64,000 nucleotides of DNA, from positions 1-64,000 of the forward strand of contig NW_027331669.1 in NCBI RefSeq assembly GCF_022965805.1, read 5' to 3'. Below the pieces are notes generated by a model. The model was given only the letters and a program-made list of their open reading frames with translations. It did no database searches and was not told the DNA's origin. Origin of the DNA: Primulina eburnea. Taxonomy: Eukaryota; Streptophyta; Magnoliopsida; Lamiales; Gesneriaceae. This document shows, in pieces, positions 24,130-34,143 of the stretch (position 1 is its first letter; each line of letters starts with the position of its first letter). Both the position numbers and the translations under genes were made by a program.

Positions 24130-25141
24130 GTTGAGGATCGAAGTTAAGTTTAGAGGGGGGGTGAATAAACTCTACTCGTTTTTCTCGTTCTGATGAGGTA
24201 CTACAATCCTGTTAAGGATAGTAGTTAATCTTGTGCGAATACTTTCACCTGATTACAATGAAACGTGCGGAAACAATCTGATGAAGTAGTTGAAAAACAA
24301 TAAAACAGAAGGCAGCAGTTGTTTATGGAAGTTCGAAGATAAACTCTTCTACGTCTCCCCTTCTTCTGTTTCCAGAAGGTATAACTAAAAGACTTTGGAT
24401 ATTACAGTACAACTCTGGTACACACCCACTTCAGAAGGACTTACACCTTAGCCTACTGAAACTCTTAGTTACTTCAACTCACAAATATACGAAACACAGT
24501 GTTCTGAAAAGACTCTTTTCAGATTACAGACTCTTATCATAAAATATAAGCAATGTTTGAGATTGAAGAGTGTAAGAATCAGTAGCACAAGATGATCTTT
24601 AAAAGATCTGATATAAGCTGTGAGGCGTGTGCTACTTTTTCTTTGTGTTGAACTTTCTAAGTACTCAAGGAATTCTGATGTTCGTTTGATAAGAGAGTAG
24701 CTTTGTTCCTTGAGAAATGATAATAAGCGAAGTGAAGTGTCGAACACGGATTTGATCCAAGTATATATAATCGACTGAGTTCAACGTTCATAATCAGAAA
24801 GGTCTTCAGATAACTGATACAATCAGCTTTATTACCGAAACAAGTTCCTGCAGAAAAACTATAAAACAATCAGTCTTGTTTTATACTTAATTGGGTAATA
24901 TCCATTAAATGACTACGTATAGTATTTAATGCTGCAATTAATACTAGTACTAGGAACTCTTTAACGGTAACAATTAAGATAGCAACGTTAGAAAATGCTC
25001 TCTACTGGTTTTGTATCGTTATCCCTTTTCTACTGGTTTAGTTTTACTAGAGCAGCAGCTAATGATAATTCATTCTGTTGTACTGGTCTGCTGGTCTACT
25101 GGTTTTAGTTATCATCGCCACAATAAAATTCATGTCTAACA
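24130..25141 (-). repeat. copia 3' LTR (1012 bp)
   Basis: Downstream LTR of the minus-strand copia element, almost identical to 30157-31169. Small ORFs inside it recur in both LTRs and are not genes. Confidence 0.95.
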
Positions 25142-25251
25142 ATTTCCCCCTTTGTGGTGATGCCAAAACCTAAACAGTAGAAAAAACGTTAAGTAACGAA
25201 GATTAATCATTGAACAAAGGATAATGTTAATAAAGCATTGAAATAAAAAGA

Positions 25252-28077
25252 TCAATCAGTTCCAATGTCCCTGTAAATGATTTCTTCATTTTGAGGTTCC
25301 TGAGCTCTTCTGATAGAAGGTTCAGCCTCATCTTCTGTTTGCCTAACTCCTGCTTGATCACTCCTAGTTACTCTATCTTCCCCCTTTTTGGCATCAGCGG
25401 CAACAACATGAGCAAAGAGATCGTTTAGCCTTCCAGAAAGGTTGTGAATGCCATCAGTTAGCATCTCCAGATACGGAGTTTGATCAGAGATGCGATTATC
25501 CAGTGTAGTAATAGATTGATTTTGAGAGTCAATCTTGGCATCCAAAAGTTCCATAGATGTAGACAGTGATCGAAAGAAATCATCATGCTCCATGATTCGT
25601 TTGAGTATATTATCTTGAGCAAGAATCATGTTGCTGTGGTTGCGCGCTATAGCCTGCCTGAACACAATGGTTTCAACACACATCTTGTCTACGGTCTCCT
25701 TAGTGTTGTAGATGTGTTTGCTCATACGCTCTCGAAAATATTGAGCACCACTGAATTCCATAAGGTTTTCACGAGATATACGTTTCACTTGATCAGAGAT
25801 GTTGTTGAGGTCGGTCTGAAGAAGCTGAATCTGATGTTCCAGGTTAAATGCATCTAATTCCGGGGAAGGAGTTCGAGCAAGAATGCGTTGCTTAATCTCA
25901 GAAAGACGAGAACTCGTCACAGTCAAAACAGGGAGAGAAACAGTCAACGCAGTAGAAACAAGAGGAGCATCCATCAATGCAGTAGGAGGAGCAAGGTCTG
26001 CAGTGTCTTCTGCTGGAATTGCAGAAACAGTAGGATCAATAGCAATCAAGGGAAGAGCAATATCTTTAGTAGGAACGGCCAAGTCAGAGGCCAGAGCTTC
26101 TTCCGTTGGTGCAAGAACATCCTGTGACTTTGAAGGTGTTGCAGTGACAGGTTCAGAAGTCTGTTCCAGAAGAACGTTCATCTCGGCTTGATGATCAGCA
26201 GAGAACAACTCTAAATTCGGTAGAGAAGAGGTGGCGTCTGGTTCTGCTATTTGTTGCCCTGGGATAGGAGAAGCAGATGGAGGCAACAGAACAGTCGGTG
26301 CTGCTTCCAGAGTAGTAGAGACAGTGGGGACAATGGATTCAATGACTTCCTCAACTGAAGCCAGTTCATGTACGGATAAAAGAGATGAGGACTGAATGGC
26401 CCTTGCTGGAGATGCAGGAGTACTAAGAGCAGAAGCCTTTGGGGAGGCTGTAGTCCTTTCTTCGACTGACTGAGTCTGCTGAAAACTGGGGACAAGGCCA
26501 ACGTGATAAACAGTAGGCTCTCCAAAGCCTTGTTCTTGAGCAAGAAGTTGCTCACTCATCTGCTTTAATCTGTCAGATAAAATCATAATAACGTTTTGAT
26601 CCTGAAAAGCAGTAGGAACAGCAGGATCAAAATTTGATTGAAGAACTTTCAGAACTGATTCTAACTTCTGACACTTCAGCTGATCGAGGATAAAGGTCCT
26701 TCTTTTCAAAGCCTCGATGACATTTTCTGTTTTTGCCAGCTGAAAAATTTTATTTTCTGCATTAATCACCTTGCCATAATTGCCTTTGGTCTTGAAATAA
26801 GCGAAAGAATGAAACAAACGGACAGTATGCCATTCATCAAAGAATTTGATGTCATTGTTTGCAGAGGTCTCAATCTCGGCTAGATGAAGGTCAACGCCGG
26901 TGGTGATAATGGTCTTGTGACTAAAAACAGGTGGTTCCTCCACCATTTTCCCTTTGTCTTTGTCAGAAGAGGAAATAGGCACAACAGGTCGGAAAGCAGA
27001 AGATCCGCTTGCTGGTTCCCGAATAACAATTCCAGATGTTGGCTTAAAAACAGTAGCAGTAGAGGGTGCTGAAACAGACGCAGTAGCGAGTGCAGTCGAA
27101 GAAGCAGTTGATTGAGCAGAAGGAACCGCTTCTGGAAAGACCTGTCGAATAGGTACTTTCTCAATTTCAGACAGTGCTGCTGTCTTTTTAATCTTCAGAA
27201 CGGTGCGCGGTTTCTTCTTGGCTGGGGTTGGCACTGCTGTTTGAATAGCAGCAGCAGACTCTTCTGATGCTGTTTTATCTGAATCCATCAAAATAATCAA
27301 TCGCTTCTTTGAAATTTTCTTTTGAGGTTTTGGAGCCTCAGAAGCAGTTTCCTCAATTTCCTTCTTCATCGCAACAAACTCCGCCACTGTTGGCTTAGGC
27401 CTTAAAGCCAATACATTTGCTGCGTCAATCATGGTAACAGAAGTAGCATCAAGATCACTGGTAGATGGAAAACCAGCATCCTTAAGCAAAACACTGATCT
27501 GAACTGCGAAAACAGAACTTCTCCTAACAACCATATCCTTCATAATTCTGAAAATAAAACGACTCCAATCCACCTTAATCCCTTTGGTGATGGCAGTCAT
27601 TACTTGAACCTTCTCCTTCGTCAACTTATCAAAGGTGTCAGCCTTGATCAAAATAGCTTTAGCCACAATATCGGCCAGAATCTGATACTCTATTTTGAGC
27701 AATTTCTTGTGACAAGAAGGAGATACTTCTTCTCCAGAAGCTGAGAAGTTGCTGAGTGCAACATACATATCTGTCTTGGAAATGTCAGAGAGTTCAGAAG
27801 TACCTGAAAGTGGAAGGAGGAAGATTGCTCCTAGATGTGCGGCATCAATAGAAATAGATGCATCTCCTTGAGTGTAAACAATCCTTCCTTCAAGCACTGT
27901 TGCTTTAGCGTAAAATTCCAGAAGAGCATTTTTGTAGATAACTGCTGGTGCTTCCAGGAATTTTCGGAGTCCCGATTTCTCAATATCTTGAAACATTTTC
28001 AAGAGATTCTCATCCTTGATGTTGAGAATCGAAGCAAAGTTAACTTGATAAGCGTTAAGAGTGTATGCTCCAGCCAT
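25252..28077 (-). CDS. 941-aa accessory protein of the copia element (unknown function)
   Basis: The ORF is intact, starts at a true ATG (28077-28075, MAGAYTLNAYQ) and lies between the pol remnant and the 3' LTR. Residues 1-230 form a folded domain whose motif order resembles the Transposase_32-like domain of the Athila-like 3' ORF: FLEAP...LLEFYAKA, GAIFLLPL, LLKIE, AITKGIKVDWSRFIF, LLKDAGF. Residues about 230-760 are a Thr/Ala/Ser/Pro/Val-rich low-complexity region with a basic patch (KKKPR). Residues about 760-900 look like coiled coil, ending in a charged tail. No signal peptide or membrane segment is seen. Some copia lineages (Sireviruses) carry a 3' ORF in this position, but I see no envelope features. 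It is the only long intact ORF in this broken element. Confidence 0.75.
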   Translation of the reverse strand: MAGAYTLNAYQVNFASILNIKDENLLKMFQDIEKSGLRKFLEAPAVIYKNALLEFYAKATVLEGRIVYTQGDASISIDAAHLGAIFLLPLSGTSELSDISKTDMYVALSNFSASGEEVSPSCHKKLLKIEYQILADIVAKAILIKADTFDKLTKEKVQVMTAITKGIKVDWSRFIFRIMKDMVVRRSSVFAVQISVLLKDAGFPSTSDLDATSVTMIDAANVLALRPKPTVAEFVAMKKEIEETASEAPKPQKKISKKRLIILMDSDKTASEESAAAIQTAVPTPAKKKPRTVLKIKKTAALSEIEKVPIRQVFPEAVPSAQSTASSTALATASVSAPSTATVFKPTSGIVIREPASGSSAFRPVVPISSSDKDKGKMVEEPPVFSHKTIITTGVDLHLAEIETSANNDIKFFDEWHTVRLFHSFAYFKTKGNYGKVINAENKIFQLAKTENVIEALKRRTFILDQLKCQKLESVLKVLQSNFDPAVPTAFQDQNVIMILSDRLKQMSEQLLAQEQGFGEPTVYHVGLVPSFQQTQSVEERTTASPKASALSTPASPARAIQSSSLLSVHELASVEEVIESIVPTVSTTLEAAPTVLLPPSASPIPGQQIAEPDATSSLPNLELFSADHQAEMNVLLEQTSEPVTATPSKSQDVLAPTEEALASDLAVPTKDIALPLIAIDPTVSAIPAEDTADLAPPTALMDAPLVSTALTVSLPVLTVTSSRLSEIKQRILARTPSPELDAFNLEHQIQLLQTDLNNISDQVKRISRENLMEFSGAQYFRERMSKHIYNTKETVDKMCVETIVFRQAIARNHSNMILAQDNILKRIMEHDDFFRSLSTSMELLDAKIDSQNQSITTLDNRISDQTPYLEMLTDGIHNLSGRLNDLFAHVVAADAKKGEDRVTRSDQAGVRQTEDEAEPSIRRAQEPQNEEIIYRDIGTD

Positions 28078-28640
28078 TTCTGTGTGTAGATGAGATCAGA
28101 CAAATTTTGAAGTAATTAGAAAAAAAAAATATGGAAAAAGCAGCAGTTGAATATGGATAGTTATGAAACAGTAAAGATGAAAAAGGTGAAATTAGAAATA
28201 GATATACAGCCGTCAAATAAACATAAAGACACGTGTCAGTATGTTCTTGGTTGAGTGTTTGAAAAGTTTTGCTGAAACTGTCAGGTATACGAATGATTTT
28301 GAAAATTTTGAAAAATGGCGGGCTGTCCAGATGGTTACTAAAGAAATCAGAAGAGGATTTGTCGTTTTATGATAACGTCTGCTAGAAGTTTCAGAGTGCT
28401 GAAATATTTGAGCACTTTGACAAAACCAGTAGGCTTGTAGTTTTATCGAAAAGACAAACATCCTATCTGTTTTCTGAAAAGGTGTCAAACTTTCAGTCTG
28501 ACTGAGATACTGTTCCCCCTCGGTAAATGCAATTAATAAGTGATCATAATTACGACAAGTGACTCTTGGCTATCTTTCAATCTGAGCCGTTGAAAATGAA
28601 CAGTCGCAATCTTGCGATTCACAAGAGTCTTTGATCCTTC

Positions 28641-28648
28641 TATAAATA
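28641..28648 (+). promoter_or_regulatory. TATA-like box upstream of the small plus-strand ORF
   Basis: TATAAATA lies 34 bp before the ATG at 28682, on the strand opposite to the copia element. The spacing allows a very short leader. AT-rich plant DNA gives such words by chance, so this is suggestive only. Confidence 0.35.
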
Positions 28649-28681
28649 CCTGCGAAGCTTGAATAAAATTAAACACAAGCA

Positions 28682-28939
28682 ATGAAAACTCAAGTAAACA
28701 GAGAGTTAGAATTTGATCCTGGAGTCGAAGCAAAAGTGTTCAGAGAGATGTTTGAGAATATCGTTATTTACGTAACGATCCTTGAAATACACTCCTTGAG
28801 TTGTAGTTTCTTCAGTCAAGTAGATCTGTTGCTTCGATTGAGTTTGAAATGTTGCATCCATTTCTTCCAGAAGCATGCTAATGCAATAAGAGAGTGCTGG
28901 TTGATTGATGATGATGAAATTCTCTCTGATGCCCTGTAA
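28682..28939 (+). CDS. Small ORF (85 aa) antisense to the copia element, unknown
   Basis: It starts with a true ATG (MKTQVNRELEFDPGVEAKVF) just after a TATAAATA and ends at TAA in 28937-28939. It points away from the 941-aa ORF, so the two would be divergently transcribed across a spacer of about 600 bp. I recognise no family. The protein is moderately acidic at the end (DDDEILSDAL) with a hydrophobic, Cys/Phe-rich centre. It may be a chance ORF. Confidence 0.25.
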   Translation: MKTQVNRELEFDPGVEAKVFREMFENIVIYVTILEIHSLSCSFFSQVDLLLRLSLKCCIHFFQKHANAIRECWLIDDDEILSDAL

Positions 28940-29305
28940 GGCATCTAAAAATTAAATTAGTGCTGACAAGTCCCAAGCTTGCCAGATTCTTGTAAGGCCG
29001 AGGCTTGCTTAGATTCTTTCTAGGCCTTTCTTTTCGAAGAAGACCATCTTTTTCCTGCTGAAGTACTTAGCAAGCAAAGATCAGAGAGTTCTTATTACAG
29101 AAGATAAACGCTACATGTAACGCTACTGGTTAAATAGCAAGGAGTATCTACTGTATTCATTTTTGCATCGTGTAATGTACTGAAATGATTTCTAATAAAA
29201 TGCCAGTTTGCGTATCTGATTTATCTCTTCTGCTTTTCTATGAATATCTTATTGTTAGTTCAATGCGATAAGCAATAAAATCTTAACTAAGATAACAGAA
29301 GACGA

Positions 29306-29720
29306 TTAAGTTAAATCTATCAAACCAAGAGAATTCCGAAAGTAAGAAAACTTATTTTCTGGTAAGGGTTTCGTAAAGATATCTGCTGTTTGTTGATCAG
29401 TAGAAACATATTCCAGACGAATGTTCTTCTTCTGCACATGGTCTCTAATAAAGTGATGCCTGCTGTCAATGTGCTTCGTTCTGGAATGAAGTACTGGATT
29501 TTGTGTGATTGCAATTGCACTGGTATTGTCACAGAATATAGGTGATTCGGAGGCTTGAATCCCATAATCTCTTAGCTGTTGTTGAATCCACAGTATCTGA
29601 GAGCAGCAGCTTCCAGCAGCCAGATATTCTGCTTCTGCAGTAGATGTGGCTATGGAAGTCTGTTTCTTGCTAAACCAGGATATCAACCTATTACCAAGAA
29701 ATTGACAAAAACCACTCGTG
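29306..29720 (-). pseudogene. copia RNase H fragment
   Basis: C-terminal part of pol. Visible motifs are SWFSKKQTSIATSTAEAEY, FCDNTSAIAI, SRTKHID and ADIFTKPLPE, which are the copia RNase H core and tail. The homologous frame starts abruptly at about 29720 (TSGFCQFLGNRL) right after gag sequence, with no reverse transcriptase before it, and ends at the normal pol terminus (29306). It is out of frame with the upstream gag, so no fusion is expected. Confidence 0.88.
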
Positions 29721-30110
29721 CATTGCTACAGACAGTTTGTTTTCTTTTGTTTGCTCATTTCCTTCACATATCTGAATGAGCTTCTCTCAAATATCTTTAG
29801 CAGTAGAACACATTTTGATCTTGCTGAAAGTGTTCTTGTCGAGAGTTTTATACAATATGTCCTTCGCCACATTATCAAGATTGACTTTCTTCTTATCTTC
29901 ACTGGTCCATTCACTTCTTGATTTCTCGACCATCTGTGGTGCACCTTCAGTAACAGCAACAGCTGTGTTAGGCTTTAAGATTTTCAATGGACCATCTGTG
30001 ATGACATACCACATGTCATCATCTTGTGCTGCAAGATGAGCTTGCATTCTTATCTTCCAGTCATCAAAATCTTCCTTAGAGAACATAGGGATCTTGCTGA
30101 AATGTGTCAT
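29721..30110 (-). pseudogene. copia Gag fragment with nonsense codon
   Basis: N-terminal gag, nearly identical to the gag at 1-969, starting at the ATG in MTHFSKIPMF (about 30110). A Trp codon in the other copy is TGA here (29787-29789, after STAKDI). The frame then continues to KLSVAM and stops being gag at about 29721, where the RNase H remnant begins. This is the left side of the internal deletion. Confidence 0.87.
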
Positions 30111-30142
30111 TTGTTGAAGTTTTTCACAAGCAAGAATAACCT

Positions 30143-30154
30143 GCTCTGATACCA
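30143..30154 (-). other. Primer binding site (initiator tRNA-Met type)
   Basis: TGGTATCAGAGC on the minus strand, two bases from the LTR at 30157. Same arrangement as at 1002-1013. Confidence 0.9.
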
Positions 30155-30156
30155 AT

Positions 30157-31169
30157 TGTTGAGGATCGAAGTTGAGTTTAGAGGGGGGGTGAATAAACTC
30201 TACTCGTTTTTCTCGTTTTGATGAGGTACTACAATCCTGTTAAGGATAGTAGTTAATCTTGTGCGAATACTTTCACCTGATTACAATGAAACGTGCGGAA
30301 ACAATCTGATGAAGTAGTTGAAAAACAATAAAACAGTAGGCAGCAGTTGTTTATGGAAGTTCGAAGATAAACTCTTCTACGTCTCCCCTTCTTCTGTTTC
30401 CAGAAGGTATAACTAAAAGACTTTGGATATTACAGTACAACTCTGGTACACACCCACTTCAGAAGGACTTACACCTTAGCCTACTGAAACTCTTAGTTAC
30501 TTCAACTCACAAATATACGAAACACAGTGTTCTGAAAAGACTCTTTTCAGATTACAGACTCTTATCATAAAATATAAGCAATGTTTGAGATTGAAGAGTG
30601 TAAGAATCAGTAGCACAAGATGATCTTTAAAAGATCTGATATAAGTTGTGAGGCGTGTGCTACTTTTTCTTTGTGTTGAACTTTCTAAGTACTCAAGGAA
30701 TTCTGATGTTCGTTTGATAAGAGAGTAGCTTTGTTCCTTGAGAAATGATAATAAGCGAAGTGAAGTGTCGAACACGGATTTGATCCAAGTATATATAATC
30801 GACTGAGTTCAACGTTCATAATCAGAAAAGTCTTCAGATAACTGATACAATCAGCTTTATTACCGAAACAAGTTCCTGCAGAAAAGCTATAAAACAATCA
30901 GTCTTGTTTTATACTTAATTGGGTAATATGCATTAAATGACTCCGTATAGTATTTAATGCTGCAATTAATACTAGTACTAGGAACTCTTTAACGGTAACA
31001 ATTAAGATAGCAACGTTAGAAAATGCTCTCTACTGGTTTTGTATCGTTATCCCTTTTCTACTGGTTTAGTTTTACTAGAGCAGCAGCTACTGATAATTCA
31101 TTCTGTTGTACTGGTCTGCTGGTCTACTGGTTTTAGTTATCATCGCCACAATAAAATTCATGTCTAACA
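30157..31169 (-). repeat. copia 5' LTR (1013 bp)
   Basis: Upstream LTR of the minus-strand copia element, ending TAACA on the plus strand and followed by the CCGTC duplicate. Confidence 0.95.
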
Positions 31170-31321
31170 CCGTCTCACACAAGTTTTTGTCATTTATATA
31201 AGTTGAAAATATCGCTCAAGGACAGCGAATCATTTTCGTGGTTTAAGCCAAAATCCTTTGATATTATTTATGTTTCTTGTTTCAACTTCATTTTCTACAA
31301 TAGAGTTTCTTCCCAACAGTA

Positions 31322-31895
31322 TAGGGGTGTCAAAATGCGACACGACCCGTCAACCCGACACGACCCAACACGAAAAAAATCAGGTTCGGGCTCGGGTTGG
31401 GTGGATTCGGGTTAATGCCATGTTAGACGGATTTCGGGTTGGGTCGCGGGTTGACCCGCAAACTTTTTTTTTTTGAAAATATTACCTATATTTTTATATA
31501 TTGTATGTTTGAACAAAATTTATTGTATATTTATATGATAAATTTTCTTCATTTATATTTATTTTGCATATTTTTATTTTTTAACAATTTTTTATTTGAT
31601 TTAGTAAATATACTTTTAATTTTCTACGATTAAACTTTCAAATTTAAATCGAAAATTTTGTTATTATCTGTTTAAATTTAAATATTATTATTATTTTTTA
31701 TTTTTTTGATTTTTTTTCATTAATTTTTTTTTAAAAAAGTTAAAAAAATTAATAAAATTCGGGTTAGACGGGTTGAGTCGGGTTATATCGGTTCGTGTTT
31801 AGGTTGGGGGTTTTCGGGTTCGGGTTGAGAAAAAAATAAAAAAAATTCGCGGGTTGACCCGAAACCCGACCCAACCCACCCGATTGACACCCCTA
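31322..31895. mobile_element. hAT-type non-autonomous transposon (574 bp)
   Basis: Terminal inverted repeats TAGGGGTGTCAA and TTGACACCCCTA are flanked by a perfect 8-bp duplication CAACAGTA (31314-31321 and 31896-31903). Eight-base duplications are the mark of the hAT superfamily. Subterminal regions are GC-rich with many CGGGTT/AACCCG words in opposite senses; the middle is AT-rich. There is no transposase. A related copy lies at about 58151-58652. Confidence 0.9.
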
Positions 31896-31903
31896 CAACA
31901 GTA

Positions 31904-33661
31904 TATGCTAGAGAGGGAATGCCTATCATTATGGGTTTATATCATCCTATCCATGTGGGCATTGCCCCCATGATAGGATGGATGGCCAAGATTTGCCCAT
32001 GCATATATAGGAACCATTTTTTTTTTTTTGGAAATTGTATGTGTGGCAAGATCTTATTCGTTGAAATGAAGTGAAGGTAGTGCTCATATAGGTAGGATCT
32101 CATTAACCATCATTATGCATACGTAAAAAAATTCACCGTTCTAATTGCATTTTAAATATCGGCATCCTAGACAGATGCTAAATTCACCAACGCAAACAAG
32201 CAAAAGTAACCATAAGAAATATATTATTTCTATATATCCAGAAAATTTGTAATTTTGATGTTATATATTTGTTCTTTTTTTATATTTTGGTATTCTATGT
32301 TATTAATTTTCAACTTTAGCCCGCTATCATTATAATTTTTTATTTTGCAATTTTTAGGTTTTTTTTAAATATAGCTTGATGTCGACGACACGCTTACTTG
32401 TATTATTTCACATCATCAATCCAGCCGAAAAATACAAAAAATGGCAAAATTCAAAATATACAAAGTTAAAATTGAAATTTGATAGCATATTATACAAAAA
32501 TCAATCAAAATTTTCAATAATTTCAACTTATCATGGATGAAACTTCGCAACTCAGTTCCTTTCAAACACATTTAGTTATTTTTTCTTGTGTCCCCGTTTT
32601 GTCGGCCAATGGCCTGAAATGGCTTCTTTTTTTAATTAGATTCCATCATGAAGAAAAATAGTAGACAAGAATTTAAGCCAGATAACTTTTCAATCACAAA
32701 CAATATCAATTCCACTTAGAACCAGCTTTTATAAAATCTTGCATCTTCCTATGAAGCTCCAAAAGCTGCTGAATCTCCGGCGAAACGCATCGCCTGAGCA
32801 AAAGAAACATGCCCATTTAATTAGCCAATTCCGGAGTCTTGTTTCGATCCAGCACTCTGATTTCAAGAACAATCTCCGTCACCTGAAGCCATTTTTCACA
32901 GCTATATCGAACAATTTATATCGAACAATCTATAATTAAACTCCAACATTAAAATATTCATTAAAAAAACTGCACAAACACGCAATACATGCACAAGATT
33001 ACCATCATATATCATTTAATTTTTTTTTCTTTTTTCCTTAAGTAGTCATAATAAACACACGCATACATTTGGAGACAATCATCAATCATTCTTGTGTTGT
33101 CTTTTACCTTTCTCACATATCAACACCAATGCGTCCACCAAAAGAGTCAATTTTGATCCTCGTATCAAATATTCAAATCTATATTCTAATAATCATGTTT
33201 CATTCACTTTATGATTGTTGCCTCGCCAACTGTAAAGTGAAATGTGTGTGTCTCACGACGCCATCTCTCAACTATGACTGTAAGCAAATGATTATCATAA
33301 TTTTTAATAGGGCCACACTGAATTACACCATAGAAATCCATGCGTGCTAGACATAGGCGGACACGGAGGTTAATCACAGCATTATGCAATCTCCACAGAC
33401 ATTTGTCAGACCGACGTGGATTTATGAGTGCATCCATGTTTTCAGCGTTGATATTATTTGAAATGTGTATATCCCACAAATACAACACATTATCGTATTT
33501 TCAGTCATCTTGCAAACAAAAAATCAAGATATAACAAATTTTATATTTTATATCAACAAAACATAACTACATATTTTATATTAAATAAATTTATTTTTTT
33601 TCTCTATTGTAAATACTCAAATGTGGATGCTAACGATGAATTGATAACTATAATAAGTTAA
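31904..33661. other. Intergenic DNA with a possible decayed exon
   Basis: AT-rich. Around 31938-31985 is an imperfect inverted repeat of CATCCTATC-like arms. On the minus strand, about 32712-32900 reads as a nearly continuous frame containing PEIQQLLELHRKMQDFIKAG and, upstream of one TAA, LQVTEIVLEIRVLDRNKTPE, which look coding-like. I do not recognise the family and it could be a gene relic. Nothing else is supported. Confidence 0.35.
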
Positions 33662-33890
33662 TACTCTCTTCGTCTCATTCATTTAAGTTGTATTTTTTTT
33701 CATCCGTCTCAATTATAAAAATCGTTTCTATATTTAGTATTATTTTTCAGACTATTTTACCAATCTACCTCTATTTAAAATCATTTACTTGTAAAAAAAA
33801 AAATTCACTTGTAAAAAATTATTAAATAAGGGTAAATTTACGTTTGTGTGAAAGCACACATATGCTTAAATTACCGGGACAGATGGAGTA
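33662..33890. mobile_element. Stowaway-like MITE (229 bp)
   Basis: The ends TACTCTCTTCGTCTCATT and ACCGGGACAGATGGAGTA are inverted, diverged versions of the plant Stowaway (Tc1/mariner) terminal repeat, with TA at both borders. There is no coding sequence. Confidence 0.8.
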
Positions 33891-34106
33891 CGATTTAACT
33901 CTAATTTTTTAAATAATATAACAACATGAACATCTTGTTTTGATCGCTACTCAATTAAGAATTTTATTGCTCTCAACATGGATATTTTTAAATATCCAAA
34001 TTAAATTTTTTAGACCAATATTTCATCAAACTAATTTTTGAACAACCTGATTTAAGATCTAACTTTCGATAATAATAATAAAAAAAAAACATGACTTGTT
34101 GAATGA

Positions 34107-34143
<37 letters not shown>

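Larger units (their letters stand above)
28078..29305. other. Spacer between the accessory ORF and the RNase H remnant
   Basis: Mostly non-coding. It contains a G-box palindrome GACACGTGTC at 28228-28237, about 150 bp upstream of the 941-aa ORF start. On the plus strand it has a TATAAATA followed by an 85-codon ORF (listed separately). Nothing else is recognised. Confidence 0.5.
24130..31169 (-). mobile_element. Ty1/copia retrotransposon with large internal deletion and accessory ORF
   Basis: LTRs at 24130-25141 and 30157-31169 are flanked by a perfect CCGTC duplication (24125-24129 and 31170-31174). Orientation is minus: primer binding site at 30143-30154, polypurine tract AAAGGGGGAAAT at 25142-25153. 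Order along the element: 5' LTR, truncated gag, junction at about 29720, RNase H remnant, a 1.2-kb spacer, a 941-aa ORF, 3' LTR. Protease, integrase and reverse transcriptase are deleted. LTRs differ at about nine positions by eye. It is the same family as the element at 1-2022. Confidence 0.95.
12334..31183. repeat. MITE-like inverted-repeat element split by two retrotransposons
   Basis: Three pieces, 12334-12349, 23984-24129 and 31170-31183, form one element of about 166 bp once the two insertions and their duplicated target bases are removed. Its ends are inverted: CTTGTGAGACGGTCTC on the left and GAGACCGTCTCACACAAG on the right. Related copies lie at about 59271-59429 and 59826-59998. It carries no coding sequence. 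Confidence 0.75.

Noticed and set aside
24469..24869. ORFs of 92 and 70 codons, repeated at 30497-30897
   Set aside because: They lie inside the copia LTR pair and show no domain.
25883..26191. Plus-strand ORFs opposite the 941-aa ORF
   Set aside because: Shadows of the Thr/Ala/Ser-rich low-complexity coding region on the minus strand.
25252..28077. Possible envelope-like glycoprotein in the copia element
   Set aside because: The position fits Sirevirus-type extra ORFs, but I see no signal peptide, no transmembrane segment and no cleavage motif.
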